From Xanthomonas sp. 10-10 (lineage in GTDB: Bacteria; Pseudomonadota; Gammaproteobacteria; Xanthomonadales; Xanthomonadaceae), in assembly GCF_040182365.1 (NCBI RefSeq), contig NZ_CP144460.1:3782001-3846000 (forward strand): a stretch of 64,000 nt of DNA, in the 5' to 3' direction. The notes under the pieces are model-generated. The model saw only the letters and a program-made list of their open reading frames with translations, ran no database searches and was not told where the DNA came from. Made by a program: the position numbers and the translations under genes. Positions 29,046 to 39,746 of this stretch are shown piece by piece; position 1 is the first letter of the stretch, and every line of letters begins with the position of its first letter.

Positions 29046-29077
29046 ACCGGCCGTCGCGAGACGGCCGGTTTTTTTTT
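29046..29077 (+). terminator. Rho-independent terminator of gcd
   Basis: ACCGGCCGTC (29046-29055), tetraloop GCGA, GACGGCCGGT (29060-29069), then eight more T residues. A perfect 10-bp stem and long U-tract, 32 nt after the gcd stop. Confidence 0.95.
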
Positions 29078-29739
29078 GTGGGCGCGGCCTGCCGATTGAG
29101 CAGAGTGACGCTGCGCGGCTGGGGTGGAGCCATGGCGTGCGGTCGGACTCCGTGGCTGCAGCAGCAGGTCTCGACTGCACATCGTTGCGCCCGCCGATGA
29201 CAGCTGTGCCGGAACCGCGGCTTGACGGCCGGGGCATCTGCATCGCCCTGACCTCTCCTCGGATTGCCGTTTTTTCCGACGCTCCTGGATCACCGCGCGC
29301 GACGTTCTGCTGCTGCGATTTCCCGATGCCCAGGGCAACGTCATGGCGTCGGTGTGTGCCGACGCTGACGTCAGCGCGGAACCTGGCGACCGGCAAACCT
29401 GCACAGCGAACCGGTCACCGCTACCAGGCCGCTGAGAGACAGGCCAGGTGCATTCCATCGGAGTGCGGACTGCCTCAACCGAGGTGGCCGAAATTCACAC
29501 GGAATTTACAAATACAGGTACCGATTTTGCACGTCGGCCGACCGCCGCGAGCTTGCACACGCTCACTGAAACCGCTTCCAAATCAACCACATCGGCTGTT
29601 TCCCGGCTCGGCGGCACGCATTCCGACAAACGGTCCGTTCACACCATCATGATTCAGACCCAGCCGCCGATACCCCATTGCAGCCTACTCCTGCTGCACA
29701 CCGTTCCCCCTTTCCCAGAACACACGTTGGACTCAGCCT
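29078..29739. other. 662-bp intergenic region, no gene seen
   Basis: Open frames here (the longest on the plus strand about 29137-29652) are Pro/Arg/Cys-rich with no signal or motif and look spurious. The stretch 29490-29535 is AT-rich for this genome (AATTTACAAATACAGG) and is the likeliest promoter zone for the chemoreceptor gene. A flagellar sigma-28 site was looked for; only a weak partial match was seen near 29503-29530. Confidence 0.5.
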
Positions 29740-31608
29740 ATGTTGCCTTCACACGATGCCGCACCCGTTACCCGCCCAACAGCGGGCGCAAACGTTGCGC
29801 GTACGACCTGGACTGCATGGATGCCCGCTGCCGCACACCTCGGGCTGCTGGCCTTGCTGACGTTCTATGCCGCCACGCTGATGCCCGGCGGCGTCGGTAG
29901 CGCCCTTGCGAAGCTGTTCCCGGCCCTGCTGGTGCTCGGCGCGGCCAGTGTCGGCCTGTGGTGGTGGGCGCGTCATCGCAACAGTGCGCAGCTGCAGCAG
30001 GCGATGAATGTGGTCGCTGCGCTGGGCGAAGGCCGCTTTGAGCGCCTGGACCTGCGCAACGTTTCCGGTGAACTCGCACCGCTGCTGAAGACCTTGCAGG
30101 CGAGCCAGGACAAGCTGGCCATCCGCATCGACGTGATGGAGCAAGGCCTGCGCCATGGGCAGTTCGTGATCAAGGCACTCGACGATCTGGACACCATGAT
30201 CCGCATCGCCGACGACGACGGCCAGGTGCTGTTCGCCAACCGCAAACTGCTGGCGATGCTCAAGCTGATCGAGCCGGATGTGCAGAGCTTCCGCCCCAGC
30301 TTCCACGCCGAAGGCTTCGTCGGCGGCAGCATCGGCGACATCTATCCGGACAGCCAGGCCGCCATCGACCGCATGCGCGCGTTGAATGCCTCCAAGGCCG
30401 TGCGCGCCCCGTTCTTCGGCCGCCAGATCGACTTCGTCTACAGCCCGATCATCGCCGCCGACGGCACCAAGCTGGGCACCATCGCGCAGTGGGTGGACGT
30501 CACCGCGCAGGTCAACGCCGAGCAGGCGCTGATCCAGATCATCGACGCCGCCTCGGCCGGAGATTTCAGCCGCCGCATGCAGCTCGACGGCATGGACGGC
30601 GTGCTGCTGTCGTTGGCACAAGGCATCAACCGCATCTACGACTCGGTGGAGACCCACCTTGCCGCACTGGCGCGCGTGATCGGCGCACTGGCCGAAGGCG
30701 ACCTCACCCAGCGCGTGGACGGCGATGCGCACGGCATCTTTGCGCGTCTGCGCGACGACACCAACCAGACCGTGGCCCGCCTGACCGAAATCATCGGCGG
30801 CATCCAGACCGCCTCCGACACCATTCGCCAGGCCGCAGTGGAAATCGCTGCCGGCAATACCGATCTGTCCGAGCGCACCGAGCAGCAGGCCGCCAACCTG
30901 GAAGAAACCGCAAGCTCGATGGAAGAACTCACCTCCACCGTGAAGCAGAACGCCGACAGCGCACTGCAGGCCAACCGTCTGGTGGTGGGCACCGGCGAAG
31001 TGGCGCAGAGCGGCGGCCAGGTCATGGACGACGTGGTCGCCACCATGAGCCAGATCAGCACCGCCTCGCGCAAGATCGGCGAGATCATCGGCGTCATCGA
31101 CGGCATCGCCTTCCAGACCAATATCCTGGCGCTCAACGCCGCGGTGGAAGCCGCGCGCGCCGGCGAACAGGGCCGCGGTTTTGCGGTGGTGGCCTCGGAG
31201 GTGCGCGCACTGGCGCGCCGCTCGGCCGACGCCGCCAAGGAGATCAAGACGCTGATCGCCGATTCGACCGACAAGGTGGAACTAGGCTCGGGGCTGGTGC
31301 ACCGCGCCGGCGCGACCATGCGCGAGATCGTCGGCTCGGTGAAGCATGTCACCGACATCATGAGCGAGATCACCTCGGCCAGCGCCGAGCAATCCAGCGG
31401 CATCGAACAGGTCAATCGCACTGTCGCGCAGCTGGACGAGGTCACCCAGCGCAACGCCGCGCTGGTGGAAGAAGCCACCGCCGCCGCACGCAGCCTGGAA
31501 GAACAGGCGGTGGAACTGGCCGATGCGGTATCGATCTTCCGCCTGCAGCCTGCGCACGGCGGCAACGCGAATGTCGTGCGCGCAAGTTTCAACAGCGCGG
31601 CGGCCTAA
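29740..31608 (+). CDS. methyl-accepting chemotaxis protein with PAS domain
   Basis: A 622-residue chemoreceptor. Two hydrophobic segments (about 29-48 and 56-75) lie close together, so there is almost no periplasmic part. A PAS-like domain follows (about 140-255, [21 protein letters not shown]), then a HAMP-type region ([19 protein letters not shown]), then the signalling domain with the conserved tip [43 protein letters not shown] (about residues 450-490). Glutamate/glutamine methylation segments flank it. Sensing is therefore probably intracellular (redox, energy or a small ligand). No other chemotaxis gene adjoins it. Confidence 0.92.
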   Translation: MLPSHDAAPVTRPTAGANVARTTWTAWMPAAAHLGLLALLTFYAATLMPGGVGSALAKLFPALLVLGAASVGLWWWARHRNSAQLQQAMNVVAALGEGRFERLDLRNVSGELAPLLKTLQASQDKLAIRIDVMEQGLRHGQFVIKALDDLDTMIRIADDDGQVLFANRKLLAMLKLIEPDVQSFRPSFHAEGFVGGSIGDIYPDSQAAIDRMRALNASKAVRAPFFGRQIDFVYSPIIAADGTKLGTIAQWVDVTAQVNAEQALIQIIDAASAGDFSRRMQLDGMDGVLLSLAQGINRIYDSVETHLAALARVIGALAEGDLTQRVDGDAHGIFARLRDDTNQTVARLTEIIGGIQTASDTIRQAAVEIAAGNTDLSERTEQQAANLEETASSMEELTSTVKQNADSALQANRLVVGTGEVAQSGGQVMDDVVATMSQISTASRKIGEIIGVIDGIAFQTNILALNAAVEAARAGEQGRGFAVVASEVRALARRSADAAKEIKTLIADSTDKVELGSGLVHRAGATMREIVGSVKHVTDIMSEITSASAEQSSGIEQVNRTVAQLDEVTQRNAALVEEATAAARSLEEQAVELADAVSIFRLQPAHGGNANVVRASFNSAAA

Positions 31609-31638
31609 GCCGCCAGCACAGCGCATCGCACAATCACC

Positions 31639-31706
31639 GTAGGAGCGCCCTCGGGCGCGACCGAGCATTGCCGGTAACGCCCCTCGCGCCCAGGTGCGCT
31701 CTTACG
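31639..31706. repeat. REP-like element, copy 1
   Basis: Starts GTAGGAGCGCCCTCGGGCGC and ends with the imperfect inverse GTGCGCTCTTACG. The ends pair to form a long hairpin with an inner CGCCC/GGGCG. A second copy lies at 31801-31869 in the same intergenic gap, and a shorter relative at about 62363-62398. Confidence 0.75.
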
Positions 31707-31800
31707 CGGAGCAAGCGTGCCTGCCCGCCATGCTTGATCCGGAACACGCCGCAGAACGACAAGCCGCACCGCAGGCCATCGCGCAAATCCCCGGATCACC

Positions 31801-31869
31801 GTAGGAGCGCCCTCGGGCGCGACCAAGCATTGCCGGCAACGCCATCTCGCGCCCGGGTGCGCTCCTACG
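31801..31869. repeat. REP-like element, copy 2
   Basis: Near-identical to the copy at 31639: GTAGGAGCGCCCTCGGGCGC at the left, GTGCGCTCCTAC at the right, here with perfectly complementary ends (GTAGGAGCGC/GCGCTCCTAC). The pair sits between the 3' ends of convergent genes (chemoreceptor and DCC protein), a usual place for REP elements. Confidence 0.8.
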
Positions 31870-31895
31870 CGGAGATGGCTTGCCGGGAGTGGGGG

Positions 31896-32330
31896 TTAAT
31901 CCAGAAACCGCGTGCGCTGCTCGGGTGTGGGCAGCATGCAGTGCTCGGACCGGCCGAACCAGCGATAGCGATTGCGTGCGATCAGGCGGTAACCGATATC
32001 GCGCAGGCCACGTGGCACCACGCGCAACACGGTGACCAGGTGCCACAAGCCACCCAATCCTGCCAGCACACGCACGATGGCATCGCTGTCGGTCCAGGCT
32101 CCGGTGTCGTCCACCAGCAGAAACGACAACGGATCATCCGGATCCAGCCCATGCTGCTGCAGCAGCGTGCGCCCGGCTTGCCCCTGCATCGCGGCAAAGC
32201 GATAACGCCCGCGCCGATCGTGGCGCAGCAGGAACGTGACCCAGCCATTGCACAGCAGGCATACGCCATCGAACACGATGGTTGCCGACGCACTGCGCGT
32301 ATCAACCTGCGGCGATTCAACCTGGCTCAA
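31896..32330 (-). CDS. DCC (DUF393) family thiol-disulfide oxidoreductase-like protein
   Basis: About 144 residues with the family hallmark FDGVCLLCNGWVTFLLRHD (DGxCxxC), then FAAMQGQAGRTLL and DSDAIVRVLAGLGG. The two cysteines give a thioredoxin-like redox motif; the cellular role of the family is poorly known. The start is uncertain. A TTG at 32330 (LSQVESPQVDT) has GAGGG upstream and overlaps the preceding gene by 14 nt; an ATG at 32411 would overlap it by 95 nt. The gene order DCC, DUF4166-like, pgeF, rluD is tightly packed on one strand. Confidence 0.8.
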   Translation of the reverse strand: MSQVESPQVDTRSASATIVFDGVCLLCNGWVTFLLRHDRRGRYRFAAMQGQAGRTLLQQHGLDPDDPLSFLLVDDTGAWTDSDAIVRVLAGLGGLWHLVTVLRVVPRGLRDIGYRLIARNRYRWFGRSEHCMLPTPEQRTRFLD

Positions 32331-32859
32331 GCCAACCCTCGTAGCGAATGAACGGCCCCACCAGCGGCAGGTACACGTCGACGAAAAATCCATAGCGGCC
32401 GGTGTCGGCATGTTCCCGGCAACGCACCTGCTCGAACCAGCGCGCGGGTAGCGGAATCACGCCGAACGCCCATACGCGCGTGGCCTGCCAGTACAACGCG
32501 TCGGCCTCGGCACGTAGCGCGAATTCGAAACGCACCGCCCCCAGGTGCTCGCGCAGTGCGCCCCCCTGCCGCCACAACCGCGAATACATCGGCAACCCAG
32601 CAAACCGCCGATGCCAACGTTCGCCGTGCGCATCGACCAGAAATTCCACCTCGACATCCACCTCGCCACTACGCGGCAACCGGCTCAACAGCGCCAGCAA
32701 CGGCACCAATGCGTGGCGGCCGCGCTGGATCTGCGCCCTTCCGACGAAGGTCTGCCGCTCCTGCACCGAATGCAGCGCGCGCACCGGCGCGGGCAGCTGC
32801 GCAAACGCAGCCTGGCCCACTATTTGCGCAAACAGCGGCGCGCTCAGGGCGCGATCCAG
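32317..32859 (-). CDS. DUF4166-like protein
   Basis: About 180 residues, with LFAQIVGQAAFAQLPAPVRALHSVQERQTFVGRAQIQRG at the N-terminus and FVDVYLPLVGPFIRYEGWLEP at the C-terminus, which fits DUF4166. Function unknown. The domain begins before any standard start codon: the frame offers CTG at 32859 (taken here), GTG at 32820 inside the domain, GTG at 32934 or TTG at 33018, the last two deep inside pgeF. It overlaps the pgeF 3' end, so expression is probably coupled to it. Confidence 0.6.
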   Translation of the reverse strand: MDRALSAPLFAQIVGQAAFAQLPAPVRALHSVQERQTFVGRAQIQRGRHALVPLLALLSRLPRSGEVDVEVEFLVDAHGERWHRRFAGLPMYSRLWRQGGALREHLGAVRFEFALRAEADALYWQATRVWAFGVIPLPARWFEQVRCREHADTGRYGFFVDVYLPLVGPFIRYEGWLEPG

Positions 32860-33659
32860 GCCAGCGTGGCCATGCGCCCGCTGCGACGATCGCGGCGATG
32901 CGAAAAAAAGCGTTGCGGATCGGAAATGGTACACAGCCCGCCGCCATGGATCGCGTGGGCCGGCACGCCGGCACGCTGCAGGCGCTGGCGCGCCAGCGCA
33001 TACAGATCCACCCGCCAATGCCCCGGCCGCGTGGCGCTGAAGGCGGCCTGCGCCTGCGCGTCATCGGCGAGGAAGGCGTCGAACACGTCCTGACCGATTT
33101 CATACGCCTGCGGTCCGGCTGCCGGCCCCAGCCATGCGACCAGCCGCGACGCCGGCGTGCGCATGGCGGCCACGCTGCGCTCCAGCATGCCATCGGCCAG
33201 CCCACGCCAGCCGGCATGCGCTGCGGCCACTTCGCTGCCGTCTACAGCCGCCAGCACCACCGGCAGGCAATCGGCAGTCAGGATCGCCAGCACCACGCCA
33301 GGCACGGCAGTGACCGCCGCATCGGCCGCGGGCTCGGACGCAGCGGGCGCGTGATCGCCTGCTGGAGCCGACTGCGCACCCGGTGCAAGCGGCGGCGCTT
33401 CGACGCGCACGACCTCGACGCCGTGCACCTGCCGCAACCAGTGCGGCGCGCTCGGCAACGCCAGCGCCTGGGCCAGCTGTGCCCGGTTGCGCTCCACCTG
33501 CTCGGGCGTATCGCCATCGGCACTGTTGCGATTGCCGAGGTTGAGCGTGTCGAACGGTGCCAGCGAGCCGCCCAGGCCGTAACGCAAGGTGGTCAGCGCC
33601 TGGATACGCGGTGGCGCCGGCCAGTCGGCCGGCAGCACGAACGGTGCAGCCACTGCCAT
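32844..33659 (-). CDS. pgeF: PgeF/YfiH family peptidoglycan editing (laccase-domain) protein
   Basis: A 271-residue Cu-oxidase_4 family protein. The metal and catalytic residues are visible in LRQVHG (H), ILTADCLPVVL (C) and AAAHAGWRGLADGML (H). Family members remove wrongly inserted L-Ser from UDP-MurNAc precursors and show purine nucleoside phosphorylase or adenosine deaminase activity in vitro. An Ala/Pro-rich stretch (about residues 90-125) is longer than usual. The ATG at 33657-33659 lies one base after the rluD stop, and the rluD-pgeF order is common in proteobacteria, supporting the call. Confidence 0.9.
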   Translation of the reverse strand: MAVAAPFVLPADWPAPPRIQALTTLRYGLGGSLAPFDTLNLGNRNSADGDTPEQVERNRAQLAQALALPSAPHWLRQVHGVEVVRVEAPPLAPGAQSAPAGDHAPAASEPAADAAVTAVPGVVLAILTADCLPVVLAAVDGSEVAAAHAGWRGLADGMLERSVAAMRTPASRLVAWLGPAAGPQAYEIGQDVFDAFLADDAQAQAAFSATRPGHWRVDLYALARQRLQRAGVPAHAIHGGGLCTISDPQRFFSHRRDRRSGRMATLAWIAP

Positions 33660-33660
33660 G

Positions 33661-34656
<996 letters not shown>

Positions 34657-34776
34657 GGACACTGGCACTCGGGCAAAAACGGGAATTTGGGGGTCCGCGC
34701 GGCAGGAGTCAGTCGCCGGACAGGCCACTAGGCTATCATCGCGCTTTCGTTTTCCTGACGCGTCCTGCCCAGACCC

Positions 34777-35658
34777 ATGATCCGACGGTCCACGTTTTCC
34801 GCGCCTGCGCGCCTGATTGCCCTCATGCTGGTCATGGCGTTCGTCGTCACCGGCTGCCACCGCGGCGCCAAGGACAAGAATCCCGACGAGGGCATGCCGG
34901 TCGAGCAGCTCTACGGCAAAGGCCACGGCCTGATGGAGAAAGGCAACTGGGCTGGCGCCGAAGCCAGCTACAAGCGCCTGATCGCCCAGTACCCGTATGG
35001 TCCGTACACCGAGCAGGCGATGATCGAAACCGCCTACGCGCAGTACAAGGCCGGCAAGCACGACGATACGGTGTCCAGCGTCGACCGCTTCATCCGCACC
35101 TATCCCACGCACCGTAATATCGCGTACCTGTACTACCTGCGCGGGCTGGCCAACAGCAACCGCGACACGGTGTTCCTGCGCCGGGTGTGGTCGCTGGATC
35201 CGAGCCGTCGCGACCTGTCCTCGCCGCAGCAGGCCTACAACGACTTCAACACGGTCACCGACCGTTATCCCAACAGCCGCTACGCACCGGACGCGCGCAA
35301 GCGGATGATCGAGCTGCGCGACGTGTTCGCCCAGCACGAACTGGACAACGCGCTGTACTACCTGCGCCGCAACGCCTGGGTGTCCGCAGCCGGTCGTGCC
35401 AACTATCTGCTGGAAACCTACCCGCAGAGCGCCTATCAATACGATGCCGTTGCGGTCCTGGCCGAGGCCTATACGCACCTGGGCAACAAGACCCTGGCCG
35501 CAGACGCGCGCCGCGTGCTGGAGCTCAACAGCCCGCAGCACCCGTGGCTGACCGGCGACTGGCCGAAGTACCCCTGGGCGATCCGCAAGCTCAACCCGTT
35601 CGCCGGCGAGAAGTCCGCCGCTACCGGTCAGCGCAATGCACAGATGAATCGCGACTGA
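34777..35658 (+). CDS. bamD: outer-membrane assembly lipoprotein BamD
   Basis: A 293-residue lipoprotein with a type II signal peptide (VVTGC, lipid on C27) and five TPR-like helical repeats, for example [38 protein letters not shown] and [19 protein letters not shown]. It is the essential partner of BamA in beta-barrel insertion. It lies 120 bp from the divergent rluD start. Length is slightly above the E. coli protein owing to a basic C-terminal tail. Confidence 0.95.
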   Translation: MIRRSTFSAPARLIALMLVMAFVVTGCHRGAKDKNPDEGMPVEQLYGKGHGLMEKGNWAGAEASYKRLIAQYPYGPYTEQAMIETAYAQYKAGKHDDTVSSVDRFIRTYPTHRNIAYLYYLRGLANSNRDTVFLRRVWSLDPSRRDLSSPQQAYNDFNTVTDRYPNSRYAPDARKRMIELRDVFAQHELDNALYYLRRNAWVSAAGRANYLLETYPQSAYQYDAVAVLAEAYTHLGNKTLAADARRVLELNSPQHPWLTGDWPKYPWAIRKLNPFAGEKSAATGQRNAQMNRD

Positions 35659-35681
35659 GATCATCAGTCGCCGGTGTCATG

Positions 35682-35707
35682 AGAAAGGGGCCGCAAGGCC
35701 CCTTTTC
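35682..35707 (+). terminator. Rho-independent terminator of bamD
   Basis: AAAGGGGCC, loop GCAA, GGCCCC and TTTTCT form a stable hairpin with a T-run, 24 nt after the bamD stop. Confidence 0.9.
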
Positions 35708-35990
35708 TATTGCGGCGACGCGGATGCAGCCACACGCCTGCGGACGGCGCGCTGATTGCCGCAGGCGCTTGTGGGGTCTGACGACGGCGACGCCTGATCG
35801 ACCGGGAGATTGCCTGTCCAGCATCGCGCGTCTGCGCCCCCCCTGCCCCGTAGCGCGGGTCGCAGCGACCTGCGACAGCTGCGGGCACGTCGCAAGACCC
35901 GGCACCAGATCACCGAACCGCTCCTGCGCGCTGCCTATACTCGGTTTGAACAAGATCCGACTCCCCGCTGGCGTCAGCTCAGGAGGCCGC
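35708..35990. other. intergenic region, no gene seen
   Basis: GC-rich, without coding character on either strand. It presumably holds the promoter of the glycosidase gene; the motif CTATACTC near 35934-35942 is a possible -10 region. Confidence 0.4.
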
Positions 35991-36977
35991 ATGTCTCGCC
36001 ACATCGCCCCGTTCGTGCTCGCCCTATTGCTGGCAGCAATAGCCACGTCTACTACCGCCGCGCCCATCGTCTACGGCGTCAACGCCCACGACAACCGCCC
36101 TGGCTATCCCATGAGCCAGGCCGAGGCACGCTTCAAGCTGCTGGCGGCACGCAATCTGCGCAGCTACCGATTCGATGTGGATCCGCGCGACTACGCAACG
36201 CTCGATGCGCTGGTCCCACTGGCGCGCAAGTACGGCATCACGCTGCGCCCGATGGTCTATCCGATGTCGCGCGAGATCGGGTATCAACTGGCGCGCCGCT
36301 ATGCGGCCGACATCAAGGTCTGGGAGATCGGCAACGAACAGGACCTGGTACGCGCCGAGGCCGATGCCCGCATCGCGGCGATGACCACCATGTATCTGGG
36401 CATGCGCCAGGCTTCCAACGAACTGGGCGCTGGGCTGCGTTTTACCATCAACATCACCGCCTGCAACAGCGACGACCGCAGCGTCAACGCGCGCTGCCCG
36501 GGCGACCGCAATGGTTCGCTATGGTTTCTCGCCAAGGCCAAGGCAGCCGGTTTCGACTTCGACCACATCAGTTTCCACTACTACGCATTCCACCACGATG
36601 CCGGCTACTGGACGGACCTGTATCTGGGCCAGCTGCGCACGGCGGCGCAGACCTACAAGACACCGATGTTCTTCAACGAGCTGAACTGCGCCGAGGTCTA
36701 TACCGGCAATACCACCGGCGGCGCGCAAGGCGATGGCGGCTGCTACGACAGCCTGGCGCAGCTGCTGCGCAACGTGCGCACCAACTATGCCGACGTGGTG
36801 TCGGAGATCAATGTCTACGAGTTGCTGGACCAGACCACCATCCAGGGTGCGGAAGGCCACTTCGGCCTGATGTACGACCTGACGCGGCCCAAGCCGACCC
36901 TGGAGCTGCTCACCCGCTTCGCCCAGGCGCCGGCCGCCGCAGCGGTGGCCGATGCGCCGGGCTACCGACCGGAATAG
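35991..36977 (+). CDS. secreted clan GH-A glycoside hydrolase (GH39/PslG-like)
   Basis: A 328-residue exported protein: signal peptide to about residue 24 (TSTTAA), then a TIM-barrel glycosidase. The proton donor is probably E116 in VWEIGNEQD, and the nucleophile E230 in MFFNELNCAEV; both sit at the ends of strands as in clan GH-A. DFDHISFHYYAFH is a third typical strand. The substrate (exopolysaccharide, xylan or other) cannot be told. AGGAGG lies four bases before the ATG at 35991, fixing the start; the open frame extends far upstream without meaning. Confidence 0.82.
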   Translation: MSRHIAPFVLALLLAAIATSTTAAPIVYGVNAHDNRPGYPMSQAEARFKLLAARNLRSYRFDVDPRDYATLDALVPLARKYGITLRPMVYPMSREIGYQLARRYAADIKVWEIGNEQDLVRAEADARIAAMTTMYLGMRQASNELGAGLRFTINITACNSDDRSVNARCPGDRNGSLWFLAKAKAAGFDFDHISFHYYAFHHDAGYWTDLYLGQLRTAAQTYKTPMFFNELNCAEVYTGNTTGGAQGDGGCYDSLAQLLRNVRTNYADVVSEINVYELLDQTTIQGAEGHFGLMYDLTRPKPTLELLTRFAQAPAAAAVADAPGYRPE

Positions 36978-36986
36978 CCGTTCGGG

Positions 36987-38627
36987 CTACTGACCGGTAT
37001 AGCCATTGGTGATCGGGTAACGCCGCTCGCGACCGAACGCACGCCGCGACACCTTCGGCCCGGGCGCAGCCTGATGGCGCTTCCATTCGTTGATGCGCAC
37101 CAGGCGCAGCACATGTTCGACGGTGTCGGCCGCGTAGCCGGCGGCGACGATCTCATCGCGCGACTGCTCCTGGTCGACATAGCGGTACAGGATGCCGTCG
37201 AGCACATCGTAGGGCGGCAGCGAATCCTGGTCGGTCTGGTTGTCGCGCAACTCGGCCGATGGCGGACGCGAGATCACCGCTGGCGGAATGACCGGCGCAC
37301 CGCCGACGGTGTTGCGCCATTTCGCCAGGCCGAACACTTCGGTCTTGTACAGATCCTTCAGCGGCGCGTAGCCACCACACATATCGCCGTAAATGGTGGC
37401 GTAACCCACTGCGTATTCGCTCTTGTTGCCGGTGGTCAGCAGCAGCCCGCCAAACTTGTTGGACAGCGCCATCAGGATCACGCCACGGCTGCGCGACTGC
37501 AGGTTCTCTTCGGTGATATCCGGCTGGGTGCCCTCGAACATCGGCCCCAGCGCGGCGAGCAAGCCTTCGAAGGCCGGCTCGATCGCGATGGTTTCCAGCT
37601 TCACGCCCATCGCGCAGCATTGTTCCTCGGCCAGATCGTTGGACAGACCGGCGGTGTAGCGCGACGGCAGCCGCACGGCGGTGACGTTATCGCCACCCAG
37701 CGCATCGACCGCCATCGCCAGTACCAGCGCCGAATCGATACCGCCGGACAGCCCCAGCCACACCTTGCTGAAGCCGTTCTTGCGGCAGTAATCCTGCAGG
37801 CCACGCACCACCGCGCGCCAGGCCAGCGCGTCCATGCTCTCGTCGCCATCGTCCACCCACACCACCGGGGTGAAGCGGCGTTCGCCGGCGGCGTAGTCCA
37901 CCACCAGCCATTGATCGACAAACGCGGCGGCGGCCGGATGCACCGTGCCATCGCCGTCGGCCACCACCGAGGCGCCATCGAACACCAGCGCGTCCTGGCC
38001 GCCGACCACGTTGAGGTAGGCGATTGCCGCCCCGCTCTCGCGCGTGCGCTCGGCCAACAGCGCGTCGCGCTGCGCGTGCTTGCCGCGCTCGTAGGGCGAG
38101 GCATTGGGCACCAGCACCAGTTCGGCGCCGGCCTGCACGGTCTTGGCCAGCGGCTCGGCAAACCACAGGTCTTCGCAAATGACGACACCCACCTGCACGC
38201 CCTTGATCGTGACGAGGCAGTTGTCGCCATCCGGGTCTACGTCGAAATAACGCCGTTCGTCGAATACCGCGTAGTTGGGCAGTTCGCGCTTGCGGTAGGT
38301 CGCCTCGATGCGGCCGTCGCGCAGCACGCTGGCGGCGTTGTAGACCACGCTGCCGGCACTCTGTGGCCAGCCGACCACCGCGACGATGCCGCGGGTACTC
38401 GCCGCGATGCGCGCCAGCGCCTGCTCGCAGTGCGCCAGAAATCCCGGACGCAGCAGCAGATCTTCCGGCGGGTAGCCGCTGATCGCCAGTTCGGGGAACA
38501 GCACGATGTCGGCCTCGAACTCATCGCGCGCCGTGGCAATGAACTCGATGATGCGATCGGTATTTTTTGCCACCGCCCCAACCGGGAAGTCGAACTGGGC
38601 CATGGCGATGCGGAGGGTCTGGGACAT
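36987..38627 (-). CDS. nadE: glutamine-dependent NAD+ synthetase
   Basis: A 546-residue two-domain enzyme. The N-terminal nitrilase-type glutaminase has E in FPELAISGYPPEDLLL, K in YRKRELPNY and C in GVVICEDLWF. The C-terminal ATP-pyrophosphatase domain carries the P-loop LGLSGGIDSAL and TTGNKSEYAVGYATIYGDMCGGYAPLKD. It converts nicotinate adenine dinucleotide to NAD+ using glutamine. Start at the ATG 38625-38627 (MSQTLRIAMAQFDFP); preceding codons overlap the DUF559 gene antiparallel to nothing and are spurious. Converges with the glycosidase gene, with nine bases between stops. Confidence 0.95.
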   Translation of the reverse strand: MSQTLRIAMAQFDFPVGAVAKNTDRIIEFIATARDEFEADIVLFPELAISGYPPEDLLLRPGFLAHCEQALARIAASTRGIVAVVGWPQSAGSVVYNAASVLRDGRIEATYRKRELPNYAVFDERRYFDVDPDGDNCLVTIKGVQVGVVICEDLWFAEPLAKTVQAGAELVLVPNASPYERGKHAQRDALLAERTRESGAAIAYLNVVGGQDALVFDGASVVADGDGTVHPAAAAFVDQWLVVDYAAGERRFTPVVWVDDGDESMDALAWRAVVRGLQDYCRKNGFSKVWLGLSGGIDSALVLAMAVDALGGDNVTAVRLPSRYTAGLSNDLAEEQCCAMGVKLETIAIEPAFEGLLAALGPMFEGTQPDITEENLQSRSRGVILMALSNKFGGLLLTTGNKSEYAVGYATIYGDMCGGYAPLKDLYKTEVFGLAKWRNTVGGAPVIPPAVISRPPSAELRDNQTDQDSLPPYDVLDGILYRYVDQEQSRDEIVAAGYAADTVEHVLRLVRINEWKRHQAAPGPKVSRRAFGRERRYPITNGYTGQ

Positions 38628-38649
38628 ATCGGCAGCCTTTTGCAGATTC

Positions 38650-39027
38650 CTACCGAACGCCGGAAGGAGGAAGAGAGAAGCGGGCAACGCCCAGCCGTTG
38701 CGCAATCGCGTCGCAGACAGCGTCGGTGCGCACCAGCACCTCATTATTCCAGAAGCGCAGCAGCTGGAAGCCCCTGCGGTGCAGGAAGACATCGCGCGCG
38801 GCGTCCGCGCGGGGCAGCAGGTGCTGGCTGCCGTCGATTTCGACGATTAACGCCTGGGCAAGGCAGACGAAATCGACGATATAGGGCCCGATGGGGAACT
38901 GACGCCGGAATTTGAAGCCAAGCAGGCGTCGATCTCGCAACCGATACCAAAGCGCGTGCTCGGCTGCGGTCATCTCACGACGCAGGTGCTTGGCGAATCC
39001 GGTCTTGGCGGCGTGGCGCATCGGCAT
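38650..39027 (-). CDS. DUF559 (Vsr/PD-(D/E)XK-like) domain protein
   Basis: About 125 residues. The segment LRREMTAAEHALWYRLRDRRLLGFKFRRQFPIGPYIVDFVCLAQALIVEIDGSQH is diagnostic of DUF559 proteins, with D, E and D of a PD-(D/E)XK-like metal site (VDF...VEIDG). RGFQLLRFWNNEVL follows. Nuclease activity is predicted from fold only; the family is common and of unknown role. Two ATGs (39027, 39021) are possible; neither has a good ribosome site. It is 22 nt upstream of nadE on the same strand. Confidence 0.82.
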   Translation of the reverse strand: MPMRHAAKTGFAKHLRREMTAAEHALWYRLRDRRLLGFKFRRQFPIGPYIVDFVCLAQALIVEIDGSQHLLPRADAARDVFLHRRGFQLLRFWNNEVLVRTDAVCDAIAQRLGVARFSLPPSGVR

Positions 39028-39119
39028 GCTTGGTAGGGGGTATCGCCAAGGTGGCTTGTACCGCCCGAGTGGCGCTATCGGTGTTGACGGCGCCTTGGCG
39101 TCGGAGATCGCCGCGTGGG

Positions 39120-39166
39120 AAGCGCCCTCACCCCTACCCCTCTCCCGCAAGCGGGAGAGGGGATGT
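39120..39166. repeat. short intergenic inverted repeat (inverted family copy)
   Basis: CCCTCACCCCTACCCCTCTCCCGCAAGCGGGAGAGGGG: an inverted repeat CCTCTCCCGC/GCGGGAGAGG. It resembles the complement of the GGATGAGGG-ended element found at 26057, 39623 and 45981, here in the opposite orientation. Confidence 0.6.
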
Positions 39167-39277
39167 CGCAGCCGGTGGGCGCCTGGGCAGCGAGAGTTGC
39201 ACGACCGTAGCGTGCTTCGTCGATCAAGCAGGCGACGACCGCCCTGGCATTCCTCGGGAACATGATCTCAGCCCCCC

Positions 39278-39622
<345 letters not shown>

Positions 39623-39668
39623 CCCTTCTCCCGCCTGCGGGAGAAGGTGCCCGAAGGGCGGATGAGGG
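39623..39668. repeat. 46-bp intergenic inverted-repeat element, copy A
   Basis: CCCTTCTCCCGCC pairs with GCGGGAGAAGG, followed by TGCCCGAAGGGCGGATGAGGG. It is identical over all 46 bases to the copy at 45981-46026; a variant lies at 26057-26100. It abuts the microsatellite. Confidence 0.85.
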
Positions 39669-39686
39669 CACGCCTCCAAGCACCAA

Positions 39687-39713
39687 CAAAAAAGGCCGCC
39701 CGAAGGCGGCCTC
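39687..39713 (-). terminator. Rho-independent terminator of sucCD
   Basis: On the minus strand: AGGCCGCC, loop TTCG, GGCGGCCT then TTTTT. It starts about 33 nt after the sucD stop. Confidence 0.93.
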
Positions 39714-39746
39714 TCTGACGCTCGCACGCTTGCGCGCGCGGCGTGC

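Noticed and set aside
29137-29652. 171-codon plus-strand frame before the chemoreceptor gene
   Set aside because: Pro/Arg/Cys-rich, no domain, no ribosome site.
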